A stretch of 64,000 nucleotides of DNA from JANNOG01 sp050329415 (GTDB lineage: Bacteria > Actinomycetota > Actinomycetes > Actinomycetales > JBBAYJ01): NCBI GenBank assembly GCA_050329415.1, contig JBHJOS010000046.1, forward strand, positions 10,335 to 74,334. Reading direction: 5' to 3'. Both the position numbers and the translations under genes were made by a program. The notes under the pieces were generated by a model. The model had not been told where the DNA came from and did no database searches. It saw nothing but the letters and a program-made list of their open reading frames with translations. Positions within the stretch are counted from its first letter, which is position 1, and each line of letters opens with the position of its first letter. Below are positions 7,826 through 16,125 of this stretch, piece after piece.

Positions 7826-10708
7826 CTAAGGGCGCAGCAGGTCCCGCAGCCGCAGCGGGCTCACGTCGAACGGGACCAGCACCCGGTCGACGCCGTGGCC
7901 GATCTGCACCTGCCCGGCGTTGACATCCGGCTGCCCGACGACGGGGTCGGTGAACCGGGTGCCCGCGTCGATCAGCGTGATCGTGCCGTCGGTGACGTCG
8001 ACCTCGACCGTGCCGCCCTGGGCCGTGGTGAGGACCGCGCCGTCCGAGGCGAGGACCGCCGTGGAATCCAGCGTCGCCCCGGGCACGACGTGATAGAGCA
8101 GCACCTGCTCGAGGGCGTCGACATCCAGCAGGTACAGCCCGATCAGCCCACCCAGCTCGGTGCGGACCCGGAACGGCAGGTACTCGCTCAGCGAGGCGAG
8201 GAACCCGGCGTCGGTCGGCAGGAAGGCCGTGACCGGCACCGTGGGGTCGGCGAGCACGCCGACCGCGGAGTCCGGCCGCTCGGCCAGCACCCGCCGGACC
8301 GCGACCTCCAGCAAGTCGTAGTCGTCGGGGTTCCGGTCGACGAACGAGTCCTCGGCCAGGACGTCGGCGAGGCTGACGTCGGTGCCGAGCGGCGGGACGG
8401 CGTCGAACCCGACGACGATCGGGTTGTGGTCGCTCGCCCGGTACGGGTACGGGGCGTACAGGCTCGCCACGCCGGAGTCGTACTGATAGGCGAACGGCTC
8501 GGCGGCGTTCACCTGCCAGATGTCGACCCCGGTGGCCTTGGCGGCGGCGCCCGCCGACAGCAGGGCGTGGTCGAGGTTGCCCTCGCGCTGGTCGAACGAG
8601 TAGGTGAACTCGTCGAGGCCCTCGACGACGTCCACGTAACCCGCCGCCTCCAGTGTGGTGATCGGGTCCTCCTCGCCGTAGGCGTTGAAGTCGCCCAGGA
8701 GGAACACGTCGTCCTCGCCCAGCTCGGCGGCGAGGTCCGCGGTGGCGGCGGCCAGCGCCTGCGCCTGGCGGGTCCGGTCGGCGTTGAACGCCCCCTGGCC
8801 GTCGCCCTGGTCGAGGTTGTCGCCCGAGGCGCCGCCGGGGCTCTTGGACTTGAAGTGGTTGGACACCACGAGGAAGCGGTCGCCGTCCCGCTCGAACAGC
8901 TGGGCGACGGGCTCCCGGGCGTTCGACCACGCCAGCGGGTCGGTGCCGAGCGAGACTGCCTCACCCACCGTCGTCACGCCACCGCTGCGGTAGACGATGG
9001 CGTTCTGGATGACGTCGGGTTCGGCGCGGACGTAGTCCGGGGTGGGGACGAAGGCCCAGTCCGCGGGCTGCCCGGCGGCCGGGGCCGCCGCGTTGAGAGC
9101 GGCGACCAGGGCCTCCAGGGCGACGTCGGCGTCCTTGCCGAACCGGACGCCGTACTCGATCTCCTGGAGGGCGACCACGTCGGCGTCCAGCGCGAGCAGC
9201 GCGTTGACGATCTTCGCCTCCTGGTTCGCGAAGTCCGCGGGCGTCGTGGCTCCGCGCGGCTCGGGGTCGGTGAAGGTCCCGTCGTCCAGGGTGACGAAGT
9301 AGTTGAGGACGTTGAAGGCCGCGACCGTGACGTCGCCGCCGACGTCCTCCGGCGCTGGGGTGCGCGGGTTCGTGGCCTGCCACGTCACCTGGTCCGGGAG
9401 CCCGGTGGCGGGCTGCAGCCGCCAGTTGCCGAACCCGAAGGACAGCACGTGCGCGCCGAGCTCCGCGGTGTCGCCGACCCGGACCGTGTCGTCGACGGTG
9501 AGGTACGGCGGCGCGAGGCCCGCGCTGCGCAGGTCGGTGTTGGACCCGTCGTCGAGGATGACCTCGCGGGTACGGTTCTCGGCCTCGACGGCCGCGGCCG
9601 GGGCCCCGGGGGCGGCGGCCTCGGTGCCCTGGACCAGGGGGCCGCCGGACGACAGCCGGACCTCGCCGAACTGCTCCAGCCGGAACAGGCCGGTGACCGA
9701 CAGGGTCTCGGACGGGGTGACGAGCATGCCCTCGAACGCCTCGCGCTCGGCATCGGTCGACGGGAACGGCAGCGTCGCCGCGGCCGGGACGCTCGCGATG
9801 CCGCAGACCTCGGCGGCGGTGCCGGTGACCTGGGTGAGGGTGAAGAACTCCCCGGCGGTGCCCCGCACCGCGACCTCGTCCCCGACCTGGACGTCGACGA
9901 GGCCGGCCCCGAACACGAAGACCCCGTCGGAGGTCGCGGGGTCGCCGTCACCGACCGGGTCCTGCAGGAAGAAGCCGGACAGGCCCGGCTGGGTGTCCGC
10001 CGTGACGACGCCGCGGGTGACGACCTCGCTGCCGTCGAGCGGTGTGGTGGTGCCGCTGCCCTGGATCTGCGGGATCGTCGCGGTCACCTCGGCGGCGCAG
10101 ACGTCCGTGCCCCCGCCCCCGGTGCCCCCGCCGCCGAGCCCGACGGTGTCGTTGACCTCGCCGAACGTCGCGGTCGCGGGACCCGCCCAGGAACCGTCGA
10201 CCTTCTGCAGGGACTGCCCCGGCGGCTCGCTGCCCGACTCCGTGACCCCGATGTCGACGCTGGTGAGGCCCGCGGCCGGGCCGGAGGCAGCGGTGAAGCT
10301 CCCCTCGTACGACAGGAACTCCACGACGGTCCCCGCGGGGTCGACGAGGGCGAGCCCGTCGGGCGAGCCGTTCTGGATCCCGTTCGCCGCATAGGTGAGC
10401 ACGACGGTGCCGTCGCCGCTCGGGTCGGCGGCGGGGGCGTCGACGACGCCGGTCAGCGGGCGGGTGTCGTAGGGGGCGAGCGACGACGAGGCGCCGTTGT
10501 AGAGGACGACGGACCAGCCGGTGAGGTCGGTCCCGAGGGCCGCCGTCACCTCGACCGCCTCGCCCTCGTCGGTCCCGGCGTTGTCGTAGTGGAGCTCGCT
10601 GAGGAACGGGGTCGACGCTGCCGCCGACGCGCTGACGGGCACCAGCGCGGCCGCGGCGAGCGCCCCGGCCGCGCCCGTCGCCAGGGCGGCCCTTCGGATC
10701 GAGGTCAC
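7826..10708 (-). CDS. Secreted ExeM/NucH-type nuclease with C-terminal FAS1 domain
   Basis: A 960-residue extracellular nuclease. In order: a signal peptide, a lamin-tail-like domain (FLSELHYDNAG), an OB-fold region, an endonuclease/exonuclease/phosphatase domain (VAAFNVLNYF, LQEIEYG, VSNHFKSK, LLGDFNAYGEEDP, SDHNPIVVGFD), then a fasciclin/FAS1 domain (AFLPTDAGFL, LLYHVVPG, GHGVDRVLVPFD). The GTG start has GGAAGGA five bases upstream. The catalytic residues of the EEP fold are present. The FAS1 tail may anchor the enzyme to the surface or to polysaccharide (inference). With the PHO box upstream it likely degrades DNA as a phosphate source together with PhoX. Confidence 0.9.
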   Translation of the reverse strand: MTSIRRAALATGAAGALAAAALVPVSASAAASTPFLSELHYDNAGTDEGEAVEVTAALGTDLTGWSVVLYNGASSSLAPYDTRPLTGVVDAPAADPSGDGTVVLTYAANGIQNGSPDGLALVDPAGTVVEFLSYEGSFTAASGPAAGLTSVDIGVTESGSEPPGQSLQKVDGSWAGPATATFGEVNDTVGLGGGGTGGGGTDVCAAEVTATIPQIQGSGTTTPLDGSEVVTRGVVTADTQPGLSGFFLQDPVGDGDPATSDGVFVFGAGLVDVQVGDEVAVRGTAGEFFTLTQVTGTAAEVCGIASVPAAATLPFPSTDAEREAFEGMLVTPSETLSVTGLFRLEQFGEVRLSSGGPLVQGTEAAAPGAPAAAVEAENRTREVILDDGSNTDLRSAGLAPPYLTVDDTVRVGDTAELGAHVLSFGFGNWRLQPATGLPDQVTWQATNPRTPAPEDVGGDVTVAAFNVLNYFVTLDDGTFTDPEPRGATTPADFANQEAKIVNALLALDADVVALQEIEYGVRFGKDADVALEALVAALNAAAPAAGQPADWAFVPTPDYVRAEPDVIQNAIVYRSGGVTTVGEAVSLGTDPLAWSNAREPVAQLFERDGDRFLVVSNHFKSKSPGGASGDNLDQGDGQGAFNADRTRQAQALAAATADLAAELGEDDVFLLGDFNAYGEEDPITTLEAAGYVDVVEGLDEFTYSFDQREGNLDHALLSAGAAAKATGVDIWQVNAAEPFAYQYDSGVASLYAPYPYRASDHNPIVVGFDAVPPLGTDVSLADVLAEDSFVDRNPDDYDLLEVAVRRVLAERPDSAVGVLADPTVPVTAFLPTDAGFLASLSEYLPFRVRTELGGLIGLYLLDVDALEQVLLYHVVPGATLDSTAVLASDGAVLTTAQGGTVEVDVTDGTITLIDAGTRFTDPVVGQPDVNAGQVQIGHGVDRVLVPFDVSPLRLRDLLRP

Positions 10709-10743
10709 GGAAGTCCTTCCGTCGGAGGGAGGTCTCCCCCTGC

Positions 10744-10770
10744 TTACCCGGCATGTCAAGCGCCGGGTAA
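10744..10770. promoter_or_regulatory. Inverted repeat overlapping nuclease promoter
   Basis: TTACCCGGC and GCCGGGTAA are perfect 9-bp arms with a 9-base spacer. The spacer holds TTGACA read leftward (10759 to 10754), a good -35 element for the nuclease gene. The right arm is shared with the PHO box. Confidence 0.45.
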
Positions 10771-10783
10771 ACGTGGAGTGAAC
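10762..10783 (-). promoter_or_regulatory. PHO box upstream of nuclease gene
   Basis: Reading leftward, GTTCACTCCAC is followed directly by GTTTACCCGGC, two 11-base units matching the PhoP direct-repeat consensus. It abuts the TTGACA of the nuclease promoter, a normal activator position. Confidence 0.65.
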
Positions 10784-10796
10784 GGAGCGTGACACC

Positions 10797-12269
10797 TCAG
10801 CTTCCGAGATAGAGGCGCTCGAGGTCGACCAGCTCCACGTCGTCGCGAGCGTCCGCCCTGCGACGCAACTCGCTCGTGAACCCGGAGCGCGCGAAGAGCA
10901 GCAGCTTGGGCCTGGCCGCCGCTCCCGAGCGGTCGAGGATCTCGCGGACGTGGTCGAGCCGGGCCAGCAGCTCGCCGTCGACGGCCGCGGTGCCGCCCTT
11001 CGACTCACCGACGGCGATCACACGGTCCCGTTCCCCTGGACACGCCTCGAGGACGACGACGTCGAGCTGGTGACCACCGGGGTGGCTCGGACAAGCGACG
11101 ACAGCCTGCTGGACCCGGCTCGCCACGCCGCCGAGGCTGGCCTCGCCGGCGTGGTCGAGACACCAGGCACGCGTCAGATCCTCCCAGTGAGGGCCGAGGA
11201 TCCGCGACGCCACGACGTCCTGGACCCGCGCCCAGACCTCGGCCGCCCTCCCTGCGACGAGCGCCGCCTCATTGGGAGCGGCGACGAGCTGGTGGAGCCG
11301 GATCACGGGCTCGCGGACCCGGTACGTCGGTCGACGCTGTCGGAAGGCGTCCTCGGTACGCGCGATCAGGCCGGTCTGCTCGAGAACGGCCAGCGGGTGG
11401 GCGACCGCGGTAACAGGCCGGCCGAGGGCCGTGGCGATCTCGCCGGGCCGGTGCGCCCCCTGGGACAGGGCGGTGAGCGTGGAGTGATAGAGGCCGAGGT
11501 CGTGAAGCCCGGGCTCCTCCTGCAGCAGGATCGCCCCCTCCCGGAACAGGGCGCGGTCAGGGTCGAGCGGCCCTCGAGCCACCCACTCGGCCAGGTCCGC
11601 TCGGCTGTCGGGCGGCCCGCCGGCCATCGCCCGGTAAGCAGGAGTGCCGCCCAGCAACGCGTGCACCTGAAACGCCGTGTCGAAGTCGGGGGCGCCCCAG
11701 AACTCAGCGCTCTGCCGGAAGCCGAACGGGTGGACGAGCACCTCGAGCTCGGCCCGACCACGCAGCGGGGCGCTGCCGGACAGCAGGCCCCGCATGACGT
11801 GCAGCGCACTGCCGCACAGGACCAGGCGAGTACGCCCCGCGACCCTGGCCGGAGACAAGGGCTCCAGAGCCAGCTGCACCAAGGACGGCAGCGACGGCTC
11901 GGCCTCCATGAGGTAGGGGAACTCGTCGAGGACGACGAAGGCCGGCCCGCCCCGGCGTTCACCGAGACCCAGCAGGATCTCCAGCACCCCCCGCCAGGAG
12001 TCGAAGCGCGGCTCCGGTCCACCGGTGACCCCGGCATACGAAGCCGCGAGCCGCCGCAGCGAGAGGTCTCGCCGTTCACGCAGGCCCGTGAACATCAGGC
12101 CGCCGACCTCCCGCGCCAGGAGCTCCAGCAGGAGCGTCTTCCCTTGCCGCCGCCGCCCGTAGACGAGCGCGAGCGCAGAGCCCGCCTCGTCGGTGGTTGC
12201 GAAGCGTGCCAGGGTTGACCAGTGCCGGTCACGGTCGTGGAGACCGGAGGGCTTCGGCGGTTTCGTCAC
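10797..12269 (-). CDS. AAA+ ATPase with C-terminal DUF234 nuclease-like domain
   Basis: A 490-residue ATPase of the archaeal-type family. It has Walker A GRRRQGKT near residue 30, Walker B FVVLDEF, a sensor region LVLCGSALHVMRGLL, a winged-helix segment (GEIATALGRPVTAVAHPLAVLEQTGLI) and a C-terminal DUF234 domain with a PD-(D/E)xK-like VIAVGESKG. Such proteins are often solitary and mobile, and their role is unclear. The gene lies between the nuclease and the ABC transporter but belongs to neither. Its upstream 40 bases are unusually A/T-rich for this genome. No clear ribosome-binding site is seen at GTG 12269. Confidence 0.82.
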   Translation of the reverse strand: MTKPPKPSGLHDRDRHWSTLARFATTDEAGSALALVYGRRRQGKTLLLELLAREVGGLMFTGLRERRDLSLRRLAASYAGVTGGPEPRFDSWRGVLEILLGLGERRGGPAFVVLDEFPYLMEAEPSLPSLVQLALEPLSPARVAGRTRLVLCGSALHVMRGLLSGSAPLRGRAELEVLVHPFGFRQSAEFWGAPDFDTAFQVHALLGGTPAYRAMAGGPPDSRADLAEWVARGPLDPDRALFREGAILLQEEPGLHDLGLYHSTLTALSQGAHRPGEIATALGRPVTAVAHPLAVLEQTGLIARTEDAFRQRRPTYRVREPVIRLHQLVAAPNEAALVAGRAAEVWARVQDVVASRILGPHWEDLTRAWCLDHAGEASLGGVASRVQQAVVACPSHPGGHQLDVVVLEACPGERDRVIAVGESKGGTAAVDGELLARLDHVREILDRSGAAARPKLLLFARSGFTSELRRRADARDDVELVDLERLYLGS

Positions 12270-12322
12270 CCGAAAACTACAACTGGAATTACAACAACTC
12301 TGGTCATAGTACAGGGGCGCCG

Positions 12323-13084
12323 TCACCGCAGGCGCGCGACCACCCGGTGCTCGACCAGCCCGAGCCCGGCGTCGCTGAGCTTCCCCAGCACCGCCAGCAG
12401 GACGATGGTCAGCAGGATCACCTCGACCCGCCCGGTGTTCTGGGAGTCCACCAGCAGGAACCCGAGCCCGGCCGAGGCCCCCAGCAGCTCCGCGGCGACG
12501 AGGAACAGCCAGGCCTGCGCCAGCCCCAGCCGCGCCCCGGCCAGCAGGGACGGCGCAGCGGTCGGCAACAGCAGCCGCCGCACCCGCTGCCCCGCCGACA
12601 GGCCGTAGGTGCGGGCCACCTCGACCAGCCCGGGATCGACCTGGCGCAGCCCGGACACCAGGGTCGCGAGCACCGGGAAGAACGCCCCGACGGCGATGAG
12701 GACGACCTTCGGCTGCTCCCCCAGCCCGATCCAGAGCACGAGCAGCGGCACCCACGCCAGCGACGGCACCGCCCGGACCGCCAGCAGGCTCGGCGTGAGC
12801 AGCCGGTCCAGGGTGCGGCTGAGCCCGATCCCGATCCCGGCGACGATCGCCAGGCCGGCGCCGATCGCGAACCCCGTGGCGACCCGGGCCACGCTCGTCG
12901 ACAGGTGCTCGGTGAGCGAGCCGTCGGCGGCCAGGCGACCCGCGGCATCGACCACCTCGACCGGCGGCGGCAGGATCGACGCCGACACCGCCCCGGTGGT
13001 CGCGGCCGCCTGCCAGGCGACGAGCGCCGCGACCGGCACGACCAGCCCGAGCGCCACCGCGCCCAGGCGCAGCCGGGTGCTCAC
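12323..13084 (-). CDS. ssuC: ABC transporter permease, SsuC/TauC type
   Basis: A 253-residue integral membrane permease of the nitrate/sulfonate/taurine family. It has about six hydrophobic segments and the EAA-type loop VEVARTYGLSAGQRVRRLLLPTAAPSL. The start overlaps the binding-protein stop by four bases. It forms the channel for the substrate captured by the upstream lipoprotein. The sulfonate assignment rests on family resemblance and on the sulfur-type leader peptide heading the operon; nitrate or thiamine precursors are less likely. Confidence 0.85.
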   Translation of the reverse strand: MSTRLRLGAVALGLVVPVAALVAWQAAATTGAVSASILPPPVEVVDAAGRLAADGSLTEHLSTSVARVATGFAIGAGLAIVAGIGIGLSRTLDRLLTPSLLAVRAVPSLAWVPLLVLWIGLGEQPKVVLIAVGAFFPVLATLVSGLRQVDPGLVEVARTYGLSAGQRVRRLLLPTAAPSLLAGARLGLAQAWLFLVAAELLGASAGLGFLLVDSQNTGRVEVILLTIVLLAVLGKLSDAGLGLVEHRVVARLR

Positions 13085-14133
13085 CGCGACGTCACGGCCG
13101 TGATCGGCTCCGTGGCGAACAGCGAGTCGAGCGCCTCGGTGACCGTGGCCTCGTCCCGCACCTGGTCCTCGGCGACGACGATCGGGACGACCTGCTCGAG
13201 AACCTCGCGCTGGACATCGCCCGGCACCGGGTCGACGGTGAGGTCGGTCCGCTCGCCGAGCACCCGCTCGGCGACCTCCAGGTCCACCCCGGACTCCCGG
13301 GCCAGCAACTCGGCGGCCTCGTCCGGGTTCTCGGCGATCCAGGCCCGGGCCCGCTCGTACTGCTCGAGCACCAGCTCGACGGCGTCGGGGTGCTCGGCCA
13401 GCCAGTCCTCGCGGACGTTGAGCACGCTGTAGGTGTTGCGCTCCGGCGCCCGGACCACGAGCTCGAAGCCGTCGGTCAGCTCCGCGTCGGCCATGATCGG
13501 GTCGAGCCCCGCCCAGGCGTCGACGTCACCGCGGACCAGGGCGGTGCGCCCGTCGGCATGCTGCAGGTTGACCACCTCGACGTCGTCCAGCGACAGTCCC
13601 GCGTCGGCGAGCGTCTGCAGCAGGAAGAAGTACGGGTCGGTGCCGATGGTCGCGGCCACCGTCGCCCCGGCGAGGTCCTCCGGGCCGGCGATGTCGCTGT
13701 CGGCGGGCACGACGATCGCCGACCACTCCGGCAGGCCGAGGACGTCGACCACGACGTTGGGGCCGCCGTTGGCGCGGGCGACCAGGGCGGCACTGCCCGC
13801 CGTGGAGGCGACGTCGACGGCGCCGCCGCGCAGCGCCTCGTTGGCCTTGTTGGAGCCCTGAGACAGGGTCCAGGTCACCTCGACGTCCTCGCCGACGGCG
13901 TCCTCCAGCCAGCCCTGCTCGCGCAGCACCAGGCTCGCGGGGTTGTAGTAGGCGTAGTCGAGGTCGAGGGCGTCGACGGACAGCGACGCACCGTCGCCGA
14001 CCGCGGGCGAGGCGTCGCCGAGCTCGGCGCCGGAGGGGTCCTGCCCGGCCCCGCAGGCCGCAGTGAGGGCTGCGGCAAGGGCGGCGGCGGCCAGGGCGGC
14101 GGGGCGGGTGGCGGGGCGGGTGAGGTTGGTCAT
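13081..14133 (-). CDS. ssuA: ABC transporter substrate-binding lipoprotein, SsuA type
   Basis: A 350-residue lipoprotein with a lipobox LTAAC at about residues 23-27. The periplasmic-binding fold is of the NMT1/SsuA type (YYNPASLVLREQGWLEDA near the N-terminus, LRGGAVDVASTAGSAALVARANG in the hinge region). It captures organosulfonates or a related small anion outside the membrane. It is the second gene of the operon. Confidence 0.85.
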   Translation of the reverse strand: MTNLTRPATRPAALAAAALAAALTAACGAGQDPSGAELGDASPAVGDGASLSVDALDLDYAYYNPASLVLREQGWLEDAVGEDVEVTWTLSQGSNKANEALRGGAVDVASTAGSAALVARANGGPNVVVDVLGLPEWSAIVVPADSDIAGPEDLAGATVAATIGTDPYFFLLQTLADAGLSLDDVEVVNLQHADGRTALVRGDVDAWAGLDPIMADAELTDGFELVVRAPERNTYSVLNVREDWLAEHPDAVELVLEQYERARAWIAENPDEAAELLARESGVDLEVAERVLGERTDLTVDPVPGDVQREVLEQVVPIVVAEDQVRDEATVTEALDSLFATEPITAVTSR

Positions 14134-14175
14134 GGTCTGCCTCTCGTGGTCTGTCAGTGCTGATCGAGGGGGTGC

Positions 14176-15006
14176 TCAGTGGGTTCGGACGCCGACGAGG
14201 TCGAGCAGCCGGGCGCGCAGCGCGGCCGCCGCGGCGGCGGTGGCGGGATCGGTGGTGTCGCGGGGACGGGGCAGCTCGACCGGGACCCGGGTCGCCACCC
14301 CGCTGCCGGCCGGGCCGAGCACGGTGACCTCGTCGGCGAGACGGACGGCCTCGTCGACGTCGTGCGTGACGAGGACCACGGTGGTGCCGTCGGCGTGGAC
14401 CAGGTCGTGGACGAGGGACTGCATGCGCAGCCGGGTGAGGGCGTCGAGCGCGGCGAACGGCTCGTCGAGCAGGAGGACGCCGGGCCGCGAGACGAGCGCC
14501 CGGGCCAGCGCGGCCCGCTGCGCCATGCCACCGGAGACCGCGGCCGGCCGCTGGTCGCCGTGATCGGCCAGGCCCACCCGCCGAAGCAGCGCCTCGACCT
14601 CCGTCCGCGCCCCGGCCGAGCGGTCCCGGCGCCGACGCCGCGTCGCGCCGAGGGCGACGTTGGCGTGGATGTCGAGCCAGGGCAGCAGCCGCGGCTGCTG
14701 GAACACGACTCCGACCCGGTCGTCGGGGGCCGACACCGGCCGACCGCCGATCCGCGCCTGACCCGTCGAGGGGCCGGCCAGGCCGGAGAGGACCCGCAAC
14801 AACGTCGACTTGCCGCACCCGCTCGGCCCCACCACCGCGTGCACCGAGCCGGCCGGGACGTGCAGATCCAGTCCCGTCAGCACCGGGCCACGCCCGAAGT
14901 CGACGCCCAGTCCGTCGATGTCGACCGACAGTGATCGGGTGGTGGGCGGCGGGTCAGTGGGGGGTGGGGCGACAGCCGCACGTGAGGTGTCGACGGTCGA
15001 CGGCAT
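14176..15006 (-). CDS. ssuB: ABC transporter ATP-binding protein, SsuB type
   Basis: A 276-residue ATPase with Walker A GPSGCGKST, Q-loop VVFQQPRLLPW, signature VSGGMAQR, Walker B VLLLDEPF and H-loop VTHD. The QPRLLPW segment is typical of the nitrate/sulfonate/taurine importer ATPases. It is the first structural gene of the operon, about 210 bases downstream of the leader peptide. Confidence 0.9.
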   Translation of the reverse strand: MPSTVDTSRAAVAPPPTDPPPTTRSLSVDIDGLGVDFGRGPVLTGLDLHVPAGSVHAVVGPSGCGKSTLLRVLSGLAGPSTGQARIGGRPVSAPDDRVGVVFQQPRLLPWLDIHANVALGATRRRRRDRSAGARTEVEALLRRVGLADHGDQRPAAVSGGMAQRAALARALVSRPGVLLLDEPFAALDALTRLRMQSLVHDLVHADGTTVVLVTHDVDEAVRLADEVTVLGPAGSGVATRVPVELPRPRDTTDPATAAAAAALRARLLDLVGVRTH

Positions 15007-15053
15007 GGCGGAACCTCCGGGATCAGGGGTCGGACGGTCACGGCCGCGCTGCG

Positions 15054-15113
15054 GTGCGGGGCGGCGCGGGGCGTGGCGGGGCGGCGTGGGGCGGCGCGGG
15101 GCGGGGCCGGCGG
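15054..15113. repeat. G-rich tandem repeat in operon leader
   Basis: Imperfect repeats of GGGGCGGCG/GGGGCGTGGC on the plus strand (C-rich in the transcript). It lies in the untranslated part between the leader peptide and the ABC ATPase. It could form a G-quadruplex on the template strand or simply reflect slippage. Confidence 0.5.
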
Positions 15114-15171
15114 CAGCCGGGCGTGGCGAGGGCCGACCGCCGGCCGGCGGACGGGTCAGCGGCTCAGGAGG

Positions 15172-15207
15172 GACCCGCTCAGCGGGTCAATCTGCTCAGC
15201 GGGTCAA
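15172..15207 (-). promoter_or_regulatory. Putative transcription attenuator
   Basis: A 17-base hairpin GACCCGCTCAGCGGGTC (15172-15188) sits next to a second copy of GCTCAGCGGGTCAA (15177-15190 and 15194-15207). The second copy can pair with the same arm, so two mutually exclusive hairpins are possible. The element begins about 12 bases after the leader-peptide stop, the position expected for ribosome-controlled attenuation. Confidence 0.55.
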
Positions 15208-15218
15208 CTGCCCAGTGG

Positions 15219-15287
15219 TCAGCGACAGGCCGCCGATGCCCGCCGACCGAGATCGACGTCGCGCCTGCGGATGAGGACGGTGCTCAC
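15219..15287 (-). CDS. Sulfur-metabolism leader peptide
   Basis: A 22-residue peptide, GTG start with GGAGG four bases upstream, ending RASAACR just before TGA. The RRRDVDLGRRASAACR part matches the short leader-peptide family (pattern RxHVDLxRxxSAxCR) that precedes sulfate, sulfonate and cysteine genes in actinobacteria. The penultimate codon is its only Cys codon, so ribosome stalling there under cysteine limitation could control the ABC operon. The family match comes from memory of the pattern. The regulatory mechanism is inferred. Confidence 0.75.
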   Translation of the reverse strand: MSTVLIRRRDVDLGRRASAACR

Positions 15288-15442
15288 GATGCCTCCATCG
15301 GCCCTGGCGGTAGCACCCACACCCGTTGCCGGGGGGTTGCTGCGGCGTCGTCGAGCCAGGTCTCTCGGCCGCTCCTGATGGACGAGGTGACCGTAGCGGG
15401 CGGGTTCTGGTCCTCGCGAAACCGACATCCGGATGACGAGAC

Positions 15443-15460
15443 GGTAACTAGGGGGTTACC
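15443..15460. promoter_or_regulatory. Palindromic operator
   Basis: GGTAAC and GTTACC are separated by TAGGGG. The site lies between the leader peptide (leftward) and the MarR-like gene (rightward), 41 bases before the chosen MarR start. An autoregulatory or operon-controlling site for the adjacent MarR-like protein is plausible. Confidence 0.5.
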
Positions 15461-15500
15461 TCCGGGATCATGGAAAGCGGACACCTGGCACGAGACCGGC

Positions 15501-16061
15501 GTGCAGGCTGGGTGGGTGGATGGTGTCCGACCCCGTGCGGACCTGCTCGACGCCGTCTTCGTGCTCGCTCGGCACTGGCCGCGGGTGTGGCAGGTTCCCG
15601 GCGTGCCCGAGGCGTCGGCGACGGTCGTCCGTTGCTTCCGCGGCGACGTCGAGCTGGTGACCGTGGGTGACGTGGCCCGCATCCTCGCTGTCGCCCCGTC
15701 CACCGCGAGTCGGCTGGTCAGCGCCGCCACCAAGTCCGGACACGTCACGAAGGGCCCCACCCAGGGCATGCCTCGGTTCGTCGCGGTGCGGCTCACGCCC
15801 CGCGGTCAGGACCTCCTGGACCAGCTCGTCGCCGCCGAGCGCGCCGCGCTCGCGGCGGCCACCCCGGGATGGTCGGCCCGGCGGCGCTGGCAGGCCCGCG
15901 ACCTGCTGCTCGAGCTCGCCGACGGGCTGAGCGGGGCCGAGGGCGCAGCCGACGGCGCGGCGCCTCCCGCTCCGGTCCCCACCCCGATGCCGGGTGCGGT
16001 CCCCGACACCGGCCGCCGGGTCCCGACTCCCGGGCCCACCGTCGTGGTGTCGGTGCCCTGA
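15501..16061 (+). CDS. MarR-like winged-helix regulator
   Basis: A winged-helix regulator. Core: RADLLDAVFVLARHWPRVW, then ELVTVGDVARILAVAPSTASRLVSAA (recognition helix), then a wing VAVRLTPRGQDLLDQLV. The C-terminal 40 residues are Pro/Ala-rich and disordered. It is paralogous to the protein at 22958 (shared RxDLxDAxF...RxWPxVW and xxVRCFR). Start choice: GTG 15501 places the palindrome outside the gene; ATG 15378 would extend it by 41 residues. It is divergent from the sulfonate-type ABC operon, which it may regulate. Confidence 0.75.
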   Translation: MQAGWVDGVRPRADLLDAVFVLARHWPRVWQVPGVPEASATVVRCFRGDVELVTVGDVARILAVAPSTASRLVSAATKSGHVTKGPTQGMPRFVAVRLTPRGQDLLDQLVAAERAALAAATPGWSARRRWQARDLLLELADGLSGAEGAADGAAPPAPVPTPMPGAVPDTGRRVPTPGPTVVVSVP

Positions 16062-16077
16062 CCCTGCCGAGAAAGTG

Positions 16078-16121
16078 GCGGCGGCCGTCGCCCGGGAGTC
16101 GCCCCGACCGACGGCCGCCGC
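16078..16121. terminator. Bidirectional terminator hairpin
   Basis: GCGGCGGCCGTCG (16078-16090) and CGACGGCCGCCGC (16109-16121) form a perfect 13-bp stem between the convergent MarR-like and pullulanase genes. Confidence 0.75.
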
Positions 16122-16125
16122 ACCG

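Noticed and set aside
7895..10792. Open frame of 965 codons on the plus strand opposite the nuclease gene
   Set aside because: Antisense shadow of a strongly supported nuclease; no ribosome-binding site or domain.
15054..15113. Extra small protein in the G-rich leader region
   Set aside because: Open frames there are pure Gly/Arg/Ala low complexity without a ribosome-binding site.
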